Origin: Smittia aterrima
Taxonomy: Eukaryota; Arthropoda; Insecta; Diptera; Chironomidae
Direction of reading: 5' to 3'
NCBI GenBank assembly: GCA_033063855.1
Contig: CP093830.1
Span: 20,150,854 to 20,214,853, forward strand
DNA length: 64,000 nt
The notes beneath the pieces were generated by a model. It searched no databases. It saw nothing but the letters and a program-made list of their open reading frames with translations, and was not told the origin of the DNA. Positions within the stretch are counted from its first letter, which is position 1, and every line of letters starts with the position of its first letter. Shown here one piece after another: positions 46,921 through 58,700 of the stretch. Made by a program: the position numbers and the translations under genes.

Positions 46921-49900
46921 GTAAGTAGAAAGGCTCCGCAATAGTTTCTCCTGTCTGTGATCTCATCCCAGCCACAATGTCTTGTCCTAAAAATCCCCCA
47001 TCATTAAAGAGCGCCCCAAATCCTGTTCAAAGTTCACAGACGACGAAAATTGCATTTCCAGGATGTAAATCACATCTTCCCCGCCACCCCCAGCCGTCAG
47101 CCCACTTCAAAACTGTTCCCGTTCGCTTGTGTTTGTGCGCACAGAAGAAACAACTTTGAGCGAGAATTATATTTTTCTCTGTCGCGACAAAAGTTTTGTA
47201 GAAACAGTTTTCGCATATTTTTTGCGCTGTGCTTGAATGGGGAGGCAGGACTCACCAGTTTGTCTCCCCGAAACGGCTTCGATGTAACCAAGTAGTGAAA
47301 TATCTTTTTTTCTTTCGCTTTCGAATGTTTCCCGAGACATGAGAAGAACTGAGAGATAAAGAGAAAAATCTAATTATAAAGTCTTCTTGTCTGTCTTTCG
47401 ATTCGACGTGTGTGTGAGTCGATTTTTCCTCGTTTTCATTTTCCACCACGTGTGTAAGCTCTGTCTCTGTAATTAGTTTCTGTTTCTCCAACACAACATT
47501 TTCCCTTTTGCGAAAGAAGAAATTTTACGTTTTTTTTATGATCAAACTTTTTGAAAGAAAAAAAATTAAAAAATGAAAACTGTGAGAAAAGCGAAAGAGT
47601 TTTTTTTCGTGATGATGAGAGTCGCGGGAAAATATGACGACTGAGGGAAATAAATTACGTAAACAGCGCGAAAAAGTTTCATATTTATTGATTGGAAAGC
47701 AATCGTCAATGATTTGAGTTGAGCAGCTGAAAATTCGAAAAGCGAGGTCTCCTCGTGTCCTCAGGAAAATTTTAAGATTGATCACAAGCTCTGACCACAA
47801 GTTTTCATAAACACTTCAACTCTAATCTAAATCTCTCCTCTTTCATCTCTTTTCAGAAGCAAATTCATCGACAATAAACTGTCAACCCGCCTCGAGCGTC
47901 ACGATTCGCCTAACGACATCACGAGTGATGAGAAAAATGAAAAGCAATAAGTGAAAAGATTTCAAGTTCAGGTTACGCAAAGGAAAGAGATGTTGTGTGA
48001 TAAAAAGTAAAAAAGAAACAAATACAAATTGAACAAGTGATTGATTGCTTTTGCTAAGCCGATCATCTGGAGACGCGTGATCACCATTCACGCTCCAAAC
48101 TGGTGCTAAAACTAGCTTAACTTTAAATGTTCCTGCCTGAAACAGTTCGAAGCTGCATGATTGAAACGGACGTCTCATCTTACCTTCAAACGACATCATC
48201 TGGACAGGTTGAGAAATAAAAACACAAAAGATGAAAATTGATTTTCCCACCACGAAAAGAAAAACCTTCTTCTACTCGCAAACATTGGCTCAACTGAAAA
48301 AAAGTCTCATTAATCTCTTGCTTTAACTAACCCATCATCGAAAGAATAAAAAGAAATACGAAGCGAAAGAGAAATTAACAAGTTGTCTGAAGTCTGTGGT
48401 GGATCTTAAACACCAACAACTTCATCTGACATCTCACCCCCGGTGAAAAGTAAAAAGTCCCTGCGTGCGATGGCGTGAGATTGCTTTCCTCCGATGAAAA
48501 ACGTGCCACTTTTATGAGCCATAATAGCAAATCATGTGTAATTAACCAAGACAAGCAATCAGAAAAAGATTTCATTTATTCGCTGTTTAGTGAAACTTTT
48601 ATGTTGCATGAGCTGTTTTATGTTTTGTGTCTTAATTTTGAGTGATTGACGACCTTCCGCGAAGGAAGAAACGAGAATATTTTTCGCGATCATTTGTAAG
48701 CTGTAAAATTGTTCGCAAATTTATTTTTGACATTTTCAATGCTTCGCAACTTAAATTGTAAATAATACGCTTCATAATTGATGTTTCACGTTTGAGCTCG
48801 CCAACTAGGTTTGTCCTATATTGATCGTTGAGATATCTCTCCAATGACTTTAGATTTCCTTAATATTTTTGTAGAGATTCTCTTCAAAAAAACAGGAAGT
48901 GACGTAGTCGGGAGAGTTTTCTCAATTTTTCCTTTTTGTTCAAAGTCTGCGTTTGCTTCTCACCATCAGCGTTTCAAAAAAATATCAAGTCAATCTAAAG
49001 AATTCAAGTCACATCATTTCAAACGAGCAGATGAATGCGGATTGCTGACCGATTAACGGTGAATAAAAAGAAATGCACATTTCGCATTTCATTAAATCTA
49101 AAGACGCGGGAAAAATGCAAATCGAAGAGCTCGATTTAGTCTCTCACAATTAATTATTCCGGTCACAAGTCGTCAATTCGGTTGTCATTGCACTTGAAAC
49201 AAGAGAAAAAGTGCAATCTATGTTTTCTGACATGTTTAGTTCGACTTATGCATTGAATAAATTATTTAGTTGATGATGATTGACTAGTTAATGAGTCGTT
49301 TGGATTGAACGTCAGTGAAATATTCCATCCAGAAACTTTCTACATTTCTCGATATTTATTTCTCGTAAGACGTGAGATTAAATATTTTAAAAGTTAGAGA
49401 AACTAAGTTTGTTCTGCAACATTAAACTGTCTACGAGCTGTCACGTTGAACTTCCTTCCTTCAATCTATTTTCGCTTACGAGGGAAATATTCTTATCAAA
49501 ATAATTTCTCCGGAAAAACTTTAAATTTTCTCGTGTCTTGCTCTTCCGAGATTCGAGAAGAAAAACCCAAAGCTCTTCTTATCGATAATGTGTTCCACGT
49601 CATTTAACAATTGTGCAATTACAAGAAGAAATATCTTCAAGTTAGACTAAGTTATTGATGCTCTAAGCTTTCCAGCAGTGAGCAAGAGCGAGAGAGATTT
49701 CAAATTTGTTTCCATCAGCTGTTCGCTGTTCTGCAAATCAATCTTTATTCAACCACCCTCGATGACAAACCCAGAAATCAGAAAGTCAGAGAAATGTGCA
49801 ATAAACGTCTCACAGCAAACAAATCATGGAGAAATTGAAGACACGGCTGTTCAATTTGATATTCCTCTTGCGCCTCGCGCATTTTCTACGTGCTTTAGCT

Positions 49901-51337
49901 GTCCTCGGTGTTCATCACAACAGAAGTAAATTGCACGAAACTTTACGACGTTGCTGTGTCGCCTGCCGTGTAAGAAGAAATGTGCATCAATGTCTGTGAG
50001 TCTGTTTCTGCTCTCGTTGATGGTCGTCGTCGTCGTTGTTGATGATCTATTTTTAAATGCCAGAGAAAGAAAAGAAACTGAAGAAGCAAAGAAAAAATTA
50101 TTTTTTGTGTGTTTTTGTTTTTAAAATGGGAGAAGAAGATAAAAGTCTCGAAAAGTGACGCAAGAAATTGAGAGAAAACTGTCAAGAAAAGCAAGTTTTA
50201 CTCGATTAAAAAGTGGCAACTCTGGATGCACAACTCGCATCTCTCTCTCGCTCTTTGCTTTCAATCTTCACACCTGTTTTTAATTCCCGCATTAATATTC
50301 TCGCCCTCCTTTCACCTCAAGCTATGAATTTAGCGACGGGACGGTCGCTTCAGTGATGTGATCCGTCATCGCGGAAACGAGGAAAAATCTCCGAGCGTTC
50401 GTTAGGAAAAGTCTAAAATAAATTTAGATTAATTGCAATTTAATAATGAGAGAGATAGCGAGATGGTGCTGACGTTTGTTGGTGAATCATGCTCCATTTA
50501 CTTTCGAGTTAGTTTTGAGACTTTGCGGTTGACGATAATTTGTAATAAATTGGAAAGTTCATAACTTTGATCTCTATTTTAGTTTCTAAATATCTCAAAT
50601 TGGAAATGATAAAGTTCTTGATAACATAATTGACTTGAAAGCTTTCGCTCAAACTTTTTTGCCTCGCATGCTGAACAAAAACTTTTTACATCAAATAACT
50701 CGAAAGTTTAATTGAATCTACCTTTGATTTGATTGGAAAACTTCACCTTTCTCGGTCGCATGCTCGTTGTTGTTGACTTTGAGTTTATTTCCTTTAGTTT
50801 GCACTTGAAATAGCTGCTCATACTTAAGTGGTTGGTGTATAAGATTGTATCCATGTGTAACTTGATTTTTCTTTCTTTCGAACTTCTTTCACTCGCCACC
50901 CTTTCTCTCCCTTCCACCCAAACTTTTTGTGTTGAAACCTCTTTTGATGTGCAACAAAACTTAACAACACCTTCGTTCTCGATGTGAATCGTTGAAACTC
51001 GAAACTATTTTACTATCAACGCGAAAAGCTCAGTTTAAACTTGGCATTGACACAAACTGATTTTTCTTTTGTTATATTTTTAACTCACTCATTCTCTCTC
51101 TCTCACATTCTTTTATCACCGTACGAAACTCTATTTTGATGTTAATTTCATGTTTGTTGCACTTGTGAATATCAAAAGGAGTCGAAACGGGTTGTTGAGT
51201 CAATCGCCGTCCTGATTTGATATTCGCTTCCTCGATGTTTAACAGTAGATTGAGTGTGAATTGGACAAAGAATTGTCGAAAACGATTTTCATTGAAATGA
51301 ACTAATTTTTCCTCTTCTTCTCTTCTCGCTGTTCTAG
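46921..51337 (+). other. NfI: Putative NfI intron 1
   Basis: A 4.4 kb AT-rich interval. It contains the phase-2 terminal-exon candidate at 47857-47950. An open frame at 49678-49929 follows an acceptor-like CCAG but has no recognisable content. Otherwise I see nothing. Confidence 0.5.
47857..47950 (+). CDS. Candidate alternative last exon (fits CAPS phase)
   Basis: A strong acceptor (pyrimidine tract, then TCTCTTTTCAG, ending at 47856) opens a frame that needs two upstream bases. It encodes SKFIDNKLSTRLERHDSPND, then ITSDEKNEKQ and TAA at 47948-47950. CAPS exon 41357-41496 ends in phase 2 (GA), which would give EDGEEE-SKFIDNK and a different, charged C-terminus in place of the FGDGDDDD...GSWF tail. 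Charged, coding-like composition and GC-rich third positions support it. The distance (6.4 kb) and the absence of a known match weaken it. It could instead belong to another transcript. Confidence 0.4.
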
Positions 51338-53814
51338 GATGAGTTTCATCCGTTCATTGAGGCTTTATTGCCGTTTGTCAAGTCGTTCTCGTACACATGG
51401 TTTAATCTCCAAGCCGCCAAACGAAAATATTACAAAAAGCATGAGAAGCGGATGTCGTTAGAGGAAGAGCGACACTGCAAGGATGAACTTCAGGTTTGTA
51501 ATGATCAAAGTATTCTTCAATCAACGCTTTGCAAAATGAAACTTCGTTTTTAGAATGAGAAACCAGAGGTTAAGCAGAAATGGGCTTCACGTCTGTTGGG
51601 AAAGTTGCGCAAAGACATAACTCAAGAGTGTCGTGAAGATTTCGTTCAGAGCATAACCGGGAAACGACAATCGATATGCGTTCTCTCCAACCCAGATCAG
51701 AAGGGAAAGATGAGAAGGATCGATTGTTTACGACAAGCCGATAAGGTTCGTAAATCAAGAAAAAATGTTTTCGATTATGAAATTAAATTTTGTTTAAAGG
51801 TTTGGCGACTCGATCTTGTTATGGTGATTCTGTTCAAAGCGATTCCGCTTGAAAGTACTGACGGCGAGCGACTTGAGAAGAATCCTGAGTGTGCTCAACC
51901 TGGTCTCTGTGTTAATCCGTATCACATCAACGTTTCCGTTCGAGAGCTCGATCTTTATTTGGCAAATTTCATCAACAGTCATGGTAAGCTCGATCACTTC
52001 TCAATTGAAGTTTCTTTTTTAACAAAATTTCTTCTTCTTCTCAGACTTCATCAACAGCACAAACTACACGATCAACAACAACAACAGTCCAACGAACAAT
52101 AATAAAAAGGAGGAAGAACGAAAGCATAAAGTATACGCACACAACCCTTACAATGGCGTCGTCTACAACGACATCATTCTCGCCACCGGCGTGTTCTCGT
52201 CGAAGGAATTGTGGAAGATGTCAAAGGGTGAGTCAGAAGAACTCGATCGCCCCGAATTGACCGTAAGAAACTCAAACTGTTTTCCAGCATCAATCCTTCA
52301 AGACACAAGTGAAAACACAATGGGATCGAATGCAAGCAGTAGCAGCAATGGCAGTACAACAAACAACGCGAGCAATATAAAAATTGAAAATACAAATTCG
52401 TATTATTGCAATAGCTATGCGAACTCTCTTCAAAACACTTCGCCTGCGATCACAGCTATAACAGGTGGATACAGTGAGTCACTTGAACATCTTTCGATTC
52501 AAATAAATTTCATTAACTTTCTTCTCTTTAGTCGATGCGAACTCTGGATTCTCTGTCATCCTTCGGCCTGGTGAACAATTAAATTCAAACCCTGGACACG
52601 ATTCGCTTTCTCTTCAACGCTATTCTTCTCATCCAGCCACGCGACTCGTCTCTGTGGGTGGTCAATCTCGTCAAGATGAAGTATTATTGCATCAACAGCA
52701 ACAGCACAGCTCATTGACACAACAAGCAGTCAGTCCCGGATCCGTTTTCTACCAGCACAGTCCATCGTCAGATGTCAATGCTGGCGACAATCATAATCAT
52801 AATCAAGACGATAATGGAGCATCGAGTGGACCGAATGGGAAATATGGAGAATGTCAAACGAATGGACACGACACGCTTTCAGATTTTGTGACTTTCGTTT
52901 GTCAAGAGACGGAGCAAGGACAAAATCAGAATCACAGGAATAGCCCAAAGTCTCAGCAATATCCTCAATATAACACGATGCTTCCGCCGCCGCCTCTTCC
53001 TCCAATGGCTCGACCTGTCGCAATCATCCGCTCAAGCGATCTTACGATGGTTAACTCACCGCCAACTTCCATCACGCCGCCGACAACAATGTCGTCGCCT
53101 CATCAAGAGCATCAAGACTCTCACATGAGTCAAAACGATGTGAATCAATCACCGCCACTAAGTCCACAATCTCAGATGGAGCGAAAGGGATTGACAAGGA
53201 TCACAAGTCCTTATTCAAACGGACGTGACTACACGTTCAACCATTTTCACTCTCCTCAAGCTCAGGTGAGAAATAATCAATTGAATCAATTTTTTTTCAT
53301 CTAAATCTTTCTCTTTTTTTTCTCTTCGTTCTAAAGCTTTTCAGTTACCCAAGTTCGATATCAACGATGTCTGGTGTGATCAGCCCAACGAATTTGAGTC
53401 TTTACTCGACGCCCGTTACAACTCCGCGTACAACTCCTCGCAGTCGTTGGAATAATCCGTTCTTACTCGAAGAGGATTTCAGCATGATGACTCATCCAGT
53501 TTCAAGCAACAATCCCGAAGGCAATTCAGTGATTCTGATGGAAGAAGGTCTCGTTTGAAATTCCCTTTAAAAAAGTTTTAACGATTTTCATAAAACTCAT
53601 TCACTCCCAATCTCTTTTAGATAGATTTTTTCAAACATCAACAGCATCATCTGATTCTACAACCGCACACATGAACCACGGGCTGATCGTAGCATCAACA
53701 GCTGCCATCACATGTACCAGTGACCACTCGTCAACCCTCAACCACTCACTCGAGCAACATCAAATCGATAAACATGGAAATCTTATGATTTCGCCCAAAC
53801 CGGAGGTGCTTTAA
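51338..53814 (+). CDS. NfI: Nuclear factor I transcription factor (8 coding exons)
   Basis: Sequence-specific dimeric DNA-binding factor of the CTF/NFI family, which recognises TTGGC(N5)GCCAA. Exons: 51338-51493, 51554-51745, 51800-51983, 52045-52227, 52288-52473, 52532-53265, 53337-53547, 53621-53814, all in phase, giving about 679 aa plus the N-terminal start exon. The DNA-binding/dimerisation domain occupies exons 1-3 of this list: DEFHPFIEALLPFVKSFSYT, KWASRLLGKLRKDI, CVLSNPDQKGKMRRIDCLRQ, VWRLDLVMVILFKAIPLEST and NPYHINVSVRELDLYL, with the conserved cysteines in place. Then comes an Asn/Ser-rich linker with ATGVFSSKELW, matching vertebrate SGVFS. The Gln/Pro-rich CTF-type activation region follows (LSDFVTFVCQE; MLPPPPLPPMARPV; YSTPVTTPRTTPRSRW). 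The last exon is Ser/Thr-rich and ends ISPKPEVL. Confidence 0.95.
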
Positions 53815-55606
53815 GCGAATCTAGAGAGAAGTCTTCACTTTCAGACTGTCAATTTACTAAGTGAATCGATCTAATCGATCTAATCTTGAGATGATGAAGT
53901 TTTGTTAAAACACAAAAATATGAAAAAAGTCTTACTAATGAAACATATACTCGAAGCCTAAGGTATGTGCCTTAGTACACTTTGCAATTCGACCCCCGAC
54001 ACTTGCAAAAAGTATTCAAAAAGTTTTTCAAAGTCGCCGAATGAAGAAGAGAGCGAAGATGTGAATTAAAACAGTTTTGTACTAGGTCGTTATTTACTCC
54101 CATGTTCCAGTGTTATGAAAGAAGGATCCGCCAAAATTCGAATTGAGCATTCATCTCAGCTTGTCCTAAACTAAACCAACTTCCATGTCAAGCTGAGAGA
54201 GCTCTCATGAGGCCAAATCATTTTTGATTTCTTTAAGTTTCCTTTTTGACGTTAAAACAAGCAATAAGATGATATTAAAAAGCTTTCATTAGACGACTAC
54301 GTAGTTGTTTATTAAGATTAATTAATCCACCTACTTAAGCTCCACTTAGTGGACAATGAAAGATAAGAAATTGTCATTGAAACGAAAAAAATAATCAAAT
54401 TATTAATCAAAAGGAATGATGAGAGGGACAATCGTGAATGATGTCGATGGAAGTCAGAAACTTAATTGACATCATTCACTGAAAAGTCTCATGGAGAAAG
54501 ACGAAGAGATGCGTTAGAAAATTGTAGCCAAAAATTGCCTTTTTGAGATTTGTTTATGAACGAAAAGAAAAATTCTCAAGAATCGTCAACACTCGCAGGA
54601 GAAAACTTGCAAAATTTACGAGCATCGAGTTCATTGCTCGAAAGCTTTCATCACCACTCGTCATTGAATGTAAACTAAAGAAAAAAAATGAAATGATTCG
54701 ACAATAAATCATCGTGCGAGTGTTTTGCTTGAACTTATAACTCCTACAATTCTAAACAAATACGTAAAGCCACTTACTTAAGAATAAATCTCGTTTCACT
54801 TTCTCCCGTTTTGAGGATTACGTTTCTCTTTGCTATTGAGTAGTGTGCTGAATTCATCGATGATAACTCTTACCGAGATCTTCCTTTAGAAGCATAAATT
54901 TATCCCGCGAAAAGAAAAATTGTTCGAAAACTTCAGAAGAAAAAAAAACATTTGGTGCTAAAGAAAGACAAGACACTTGTCGAGTAAAAAAAAAACGAGA
55001 AAGTTGATCCTATGTTTGAATCGAAACGACAAATTGGCGAATTTAGCGTCTGCTTTGAGTTACACAGCCAGGTAAAATATAATCTAGAGCAATTAAATTG
55101 CTTCTTCCCTCCCCTTTTCGAGTTTTTTAGACGAAGAAAATAATGAAAAAAAAAACCGTAGGAAGTGACGACAACTTTGCTAAACAACGATTATACAATA
55201 ATATTACGATATATTTTTCTAAACATATATTATTGAAAAGTTAATAAGAAGCAACATTTAACTCAAAAAAAAAAGATGAAAACCTAAATTATATGAAAGC
55301 CAAGTAATCATAAAACTCAAAAGGAACTCTCGTTCTGACTTTAACTAAACGAAAAAAGAAAAACGATGAAGTGAGGAAGTAAAAAAAAACTTGTTGATTA
55401 TTAGTAATTTAATATTTTTAAAAGCGTATTAACATCTAGTGAGATTAAAGTAAAAACTTCCATTAAGCGTAGTCGAGATGATAACGAAAAAAAAAATCGT
55501 AGACAATTTTCCTTTTTGCCTTTCTGAGTTTAACGTTTGAATGTTTGATAGCGAAAAGAAAAACGAGAAAATTTAAATGTTAGCGCACAGTGAAACTGAT
55601 GATTTA

Positions 55607-55612
55607 CAATAA
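55607..55612 (+). terminator. NfI: Likely NfI poly(A) signal
   Basis: AATAAA is followed within about 20 nt by a GT-rich stretch (GGTGTTTTGTTTGGG), a good cleavage/polyadenylation layout. It implies a 3' UTR of about 1.8 kb. Earlier hexamers (about 54703 and 54783) are possible proximal sites. Confidence 0.5.
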
Positions 55613-55640
55613 AAGATGCACATAAAACGGTGTTTTGTTT

Positions 55641-55768
55641 GGGCTCCATTCGTAAATTATGTCACGTGAATGGGTTGCAGGTTTAAAGGTTTCACGCTTC
55701 GTCCTAGACACTTGAAAGTCCTTCATCAAAAAAAGCCTTTGACGTCACATAATTTACGTACGGTCCCC
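55641..55768. mobile_element. Small MITE-like inverted-repeat element
   Basis: The left end GGGCTCCATTCGTAAATTAT and the reverse complement of the right end GGGGACCGTACGTAAATTAT continue on both sides as GT(C/G)ACGT. They form terminal inverted repeats of about 27 bp with few mismatches, around a non-coding core of about 75 bp. The total is 128 bp with no ORF. I could not define a clear target-site duplication. The element sits just 3' of the NfI poly(A) signal. Confidence 0.6.
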
Positions 55769-58700
55769 GTCGTTTGAGGAAGATTGAGAAGGAAATGAAT
55801 AAAATTAAAGTGCCAATGTTGCAAGAAGTCTTATTGATGATCAAGTACTCCCCAAGTTTATGTAGATTGACTTTTTCTTTTCTCTCTCGTTAATAATGTC
55901 TCATCGCTCATTTAGCCGTAATGAACTTGAAGTAAAAGCAAGATAACTATTTATACAAAAGGAAATACGCAAGAAAAAAAAATTATACAGTAGTAGTCTT
56001 TAAACAATATAATCTCTGACTCTATACTCGATCTACTCGAAAAAAAAAACTCTTTTTCAATCTTTCGAAATATGCAAATGATGAAAGTGAACCTCAAGTG
56101 ACTTAACCGAGTTCTAAAATATAACAAACAGCATCGGCAGTTTAAGCTGTTAACTTTTATTCATGAACAAGATGATGAGAAACATTTTCTTTGCTTTATT
56201 CATAAATTAAACAACACAAAGAAGAGAGAAGGAGAAAGTTTGTAAAAAGCTTCGATAAACAGCTAATAATTTACGATTTACGTAGCAATAACTTAACATA
56301 AGACTATGATTCATGATGAGTAGATTAATGTGAATTCTTTACTCTCTCTCTTCGGTTTACATCAGCGATGAATTCTCGAATAATTTTCTTCTTCTTTTTT
56401 TGTTATTTTGTCGTTAGATTTAAAAAAAAAAACAATTGCGTAAATCGGTGATTAGGATACAAAGACATATTTTTAGTTGCTTTCTTGAATTGTGTCACAA
56501 ACTAGAGAAATATGATTGACAGCTTCAAGCAGCGAATGAAATGTTTGTAACATAATTTTGAGAGATTGCAGTTCAAAGAAGTCGAAACTGAGTTTCAAAA
56601 TCGCACAAAGTTTTATTTCGTTCACGTTTTTTTTCTCTCCTTTTGTTTCCTTTAGTTCAATTGCGATCTAATTAATCCTGTTGCAATAGTCAATTAATAT
56701 TTCTTTACCAGCGTCCTTGAAAAAGTTATAGAATGTGAAGAATTTAATTTGATGAAAAGAAAAAAAATGAAATAAAAGTTGTAAATCAAAGAAAACTTGT
56801 TTTGGTTTGGTTCTTGTGCCGTCGCCGTCATCGGGAACTCCCATTAAGATCGAAATCTTAATCATTTTCATTTATTTCTGTCCACAGTCTTGGCAACTTT
56901 CTATGAAATCATTATCTCGATCAACAAATTAGTTTTAAACTATTTATCTGCCAAACATTCTTCAGTTTGAAGAAGACGAGTCAATTTAGTTTTAGTGCTC
57001 GTGCACTTGCTTTATTATGATTCAGTTTGATGACAGCAGAAGAAAACTCGCCAACACTCATCCATGTGCTTCAATATTTATAGATCACAGCGCATCTTGA
57101 AAACAAAAAATATTTACAGGTTTTTCTTCTCAGAACTCAATGACGCGTTGCTGCTTTACGGAAAGAATTTCGTGCCGATCATGCGGCGAATGATGTTAAT
57201 GATTTCTTCTCTGAGTGAATTTGTAAACGTGAAAGAGGAAAATCGATACATTTAGGGTTGCCAGATGAGATTCGTTAAATTATAAATTTATTTTTTTTAA
57301 AAATTTTAATTCTAATTGAAAGATTTTCTTAAAAATTTCTTCTTTGAATTATTTTTCATCAGGCAACTCAATGAAAATTTCGCAATTTTCTCTCACAAAA
57401 TGATCTCGAGGATCGTTTTTCATCTCACGAAAGTAAAATTTTCTTCTCAAAGTCCGCTCAGTTGTCGTTCGACATTCATTTCGACAAGATCGCCCAATCA
57501 CTTTTCCTCGTAACGTGCTCAACTCGTGGTTTTTCAACGGTTTTCTCTCGCGATCCTCTCGATTTTCTCTCACTCGCGATCAGTTTTGCTCTTTTCTCAA
57601 GAAAATGTGAAAAATTTCCTCATTTTCAGATGAAAAGTCGAGCGAAAAAAATTGCGTGTCTCGGTTGAAAATCGGATAAAGTTGGAAAATTCGGTTCGAA
57701 AGTGGCGAAAAGTTCTTGAAAAGTGTGGAGAAACGTCAAGCCGACACGATCGCGATATTTTATCGTGAAAATTCGATCGAAATCGTACGAAAAAGTCGAA
57801 ATTTCTTAAAATGATTCATCTCGAATAAGAAAAGAAAATTTTACTTTTATTTTCGCCCCAGAAAAAAATCCCACGGTGCTCGCGAAAGTGATCTGGTGAT
57901 GAGAAGATTATTGTGAAAGAAGAAACAGAATAAGAAGAAGTTGAATGAAAAAAGTCGGGAAAATTTATGCTTCTTACAATTAAAAAGAAAAGACAAGGAA
58001 AGGAGCACGTGAAGCGAATTAAAAGTTTGGCGCTTTGCGAAGCTATTTCAACAGTGAATCATTGTTAAGGATAATTCATAAGACCAATCGAGCTTTAGTG
58101 AAAGCTTTAATTTTATTGGTAAGACATAAAGAATTTCCATCAATCAAGCTTAACAGGAAAAAAGTTTCATTCTCGGAACGAGTTTCGGTCAAGTCCCAAA
58201 CGTTCGATAAATCTGATAACTTCTCCGATAAATCGCCGAGAACTCGACGGAAAAATCAATTTACGCAATTTTTTCGATCAAGAAAATCAATCGACGCCTC
58301 CGTAAATCCTTAAGTCGTTTCGATTTCATCGGAAAACTTTGAACGTCACGACTTTTCCAAAAACAGTTTTCATGTTCACTTCTCGCTTGTGTCAAAGAGC
58401 TTGAGCTACTTTCTTCGTTGAGCCGCCAGAAGAATTTATTTTCTTTATTTACGAGATCCCTCGCTAATCTCGTGAGAAGAAAAGAACGAGAAAAAAAAAG
58501 TTATTTTCCGTCAACAACGTTTTTTTTTCGCCCCATAGCGACAATGTATGAGTGAGAGCGCTTGACTTCATGATTGTTTGATGATGATTTCTCGATTTTC
58601 TCGCGAGATCGGGTTAAAGCAACGAAGAGACGAGAGAAGGAAAATCGCCGAGAGCGAGCAGATATTTTTACGAAAATATTTTCGTTACGTTGAATGCGAA

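Noticed and set aside
49678..49929. 83-codon frame after a CCAG site in NfI intron 1
   Set aside because: Codon use is reasonable but no family features are seen, and it cannot be tied to NfI because it ends in a stop.
57127..57255. Open stretch after TTCTTCTCAG before the calcium channel
   Set aside because: About 40 codons ending in a stop, with no similarity I recognise and no upstream exon to join. Likely chance.
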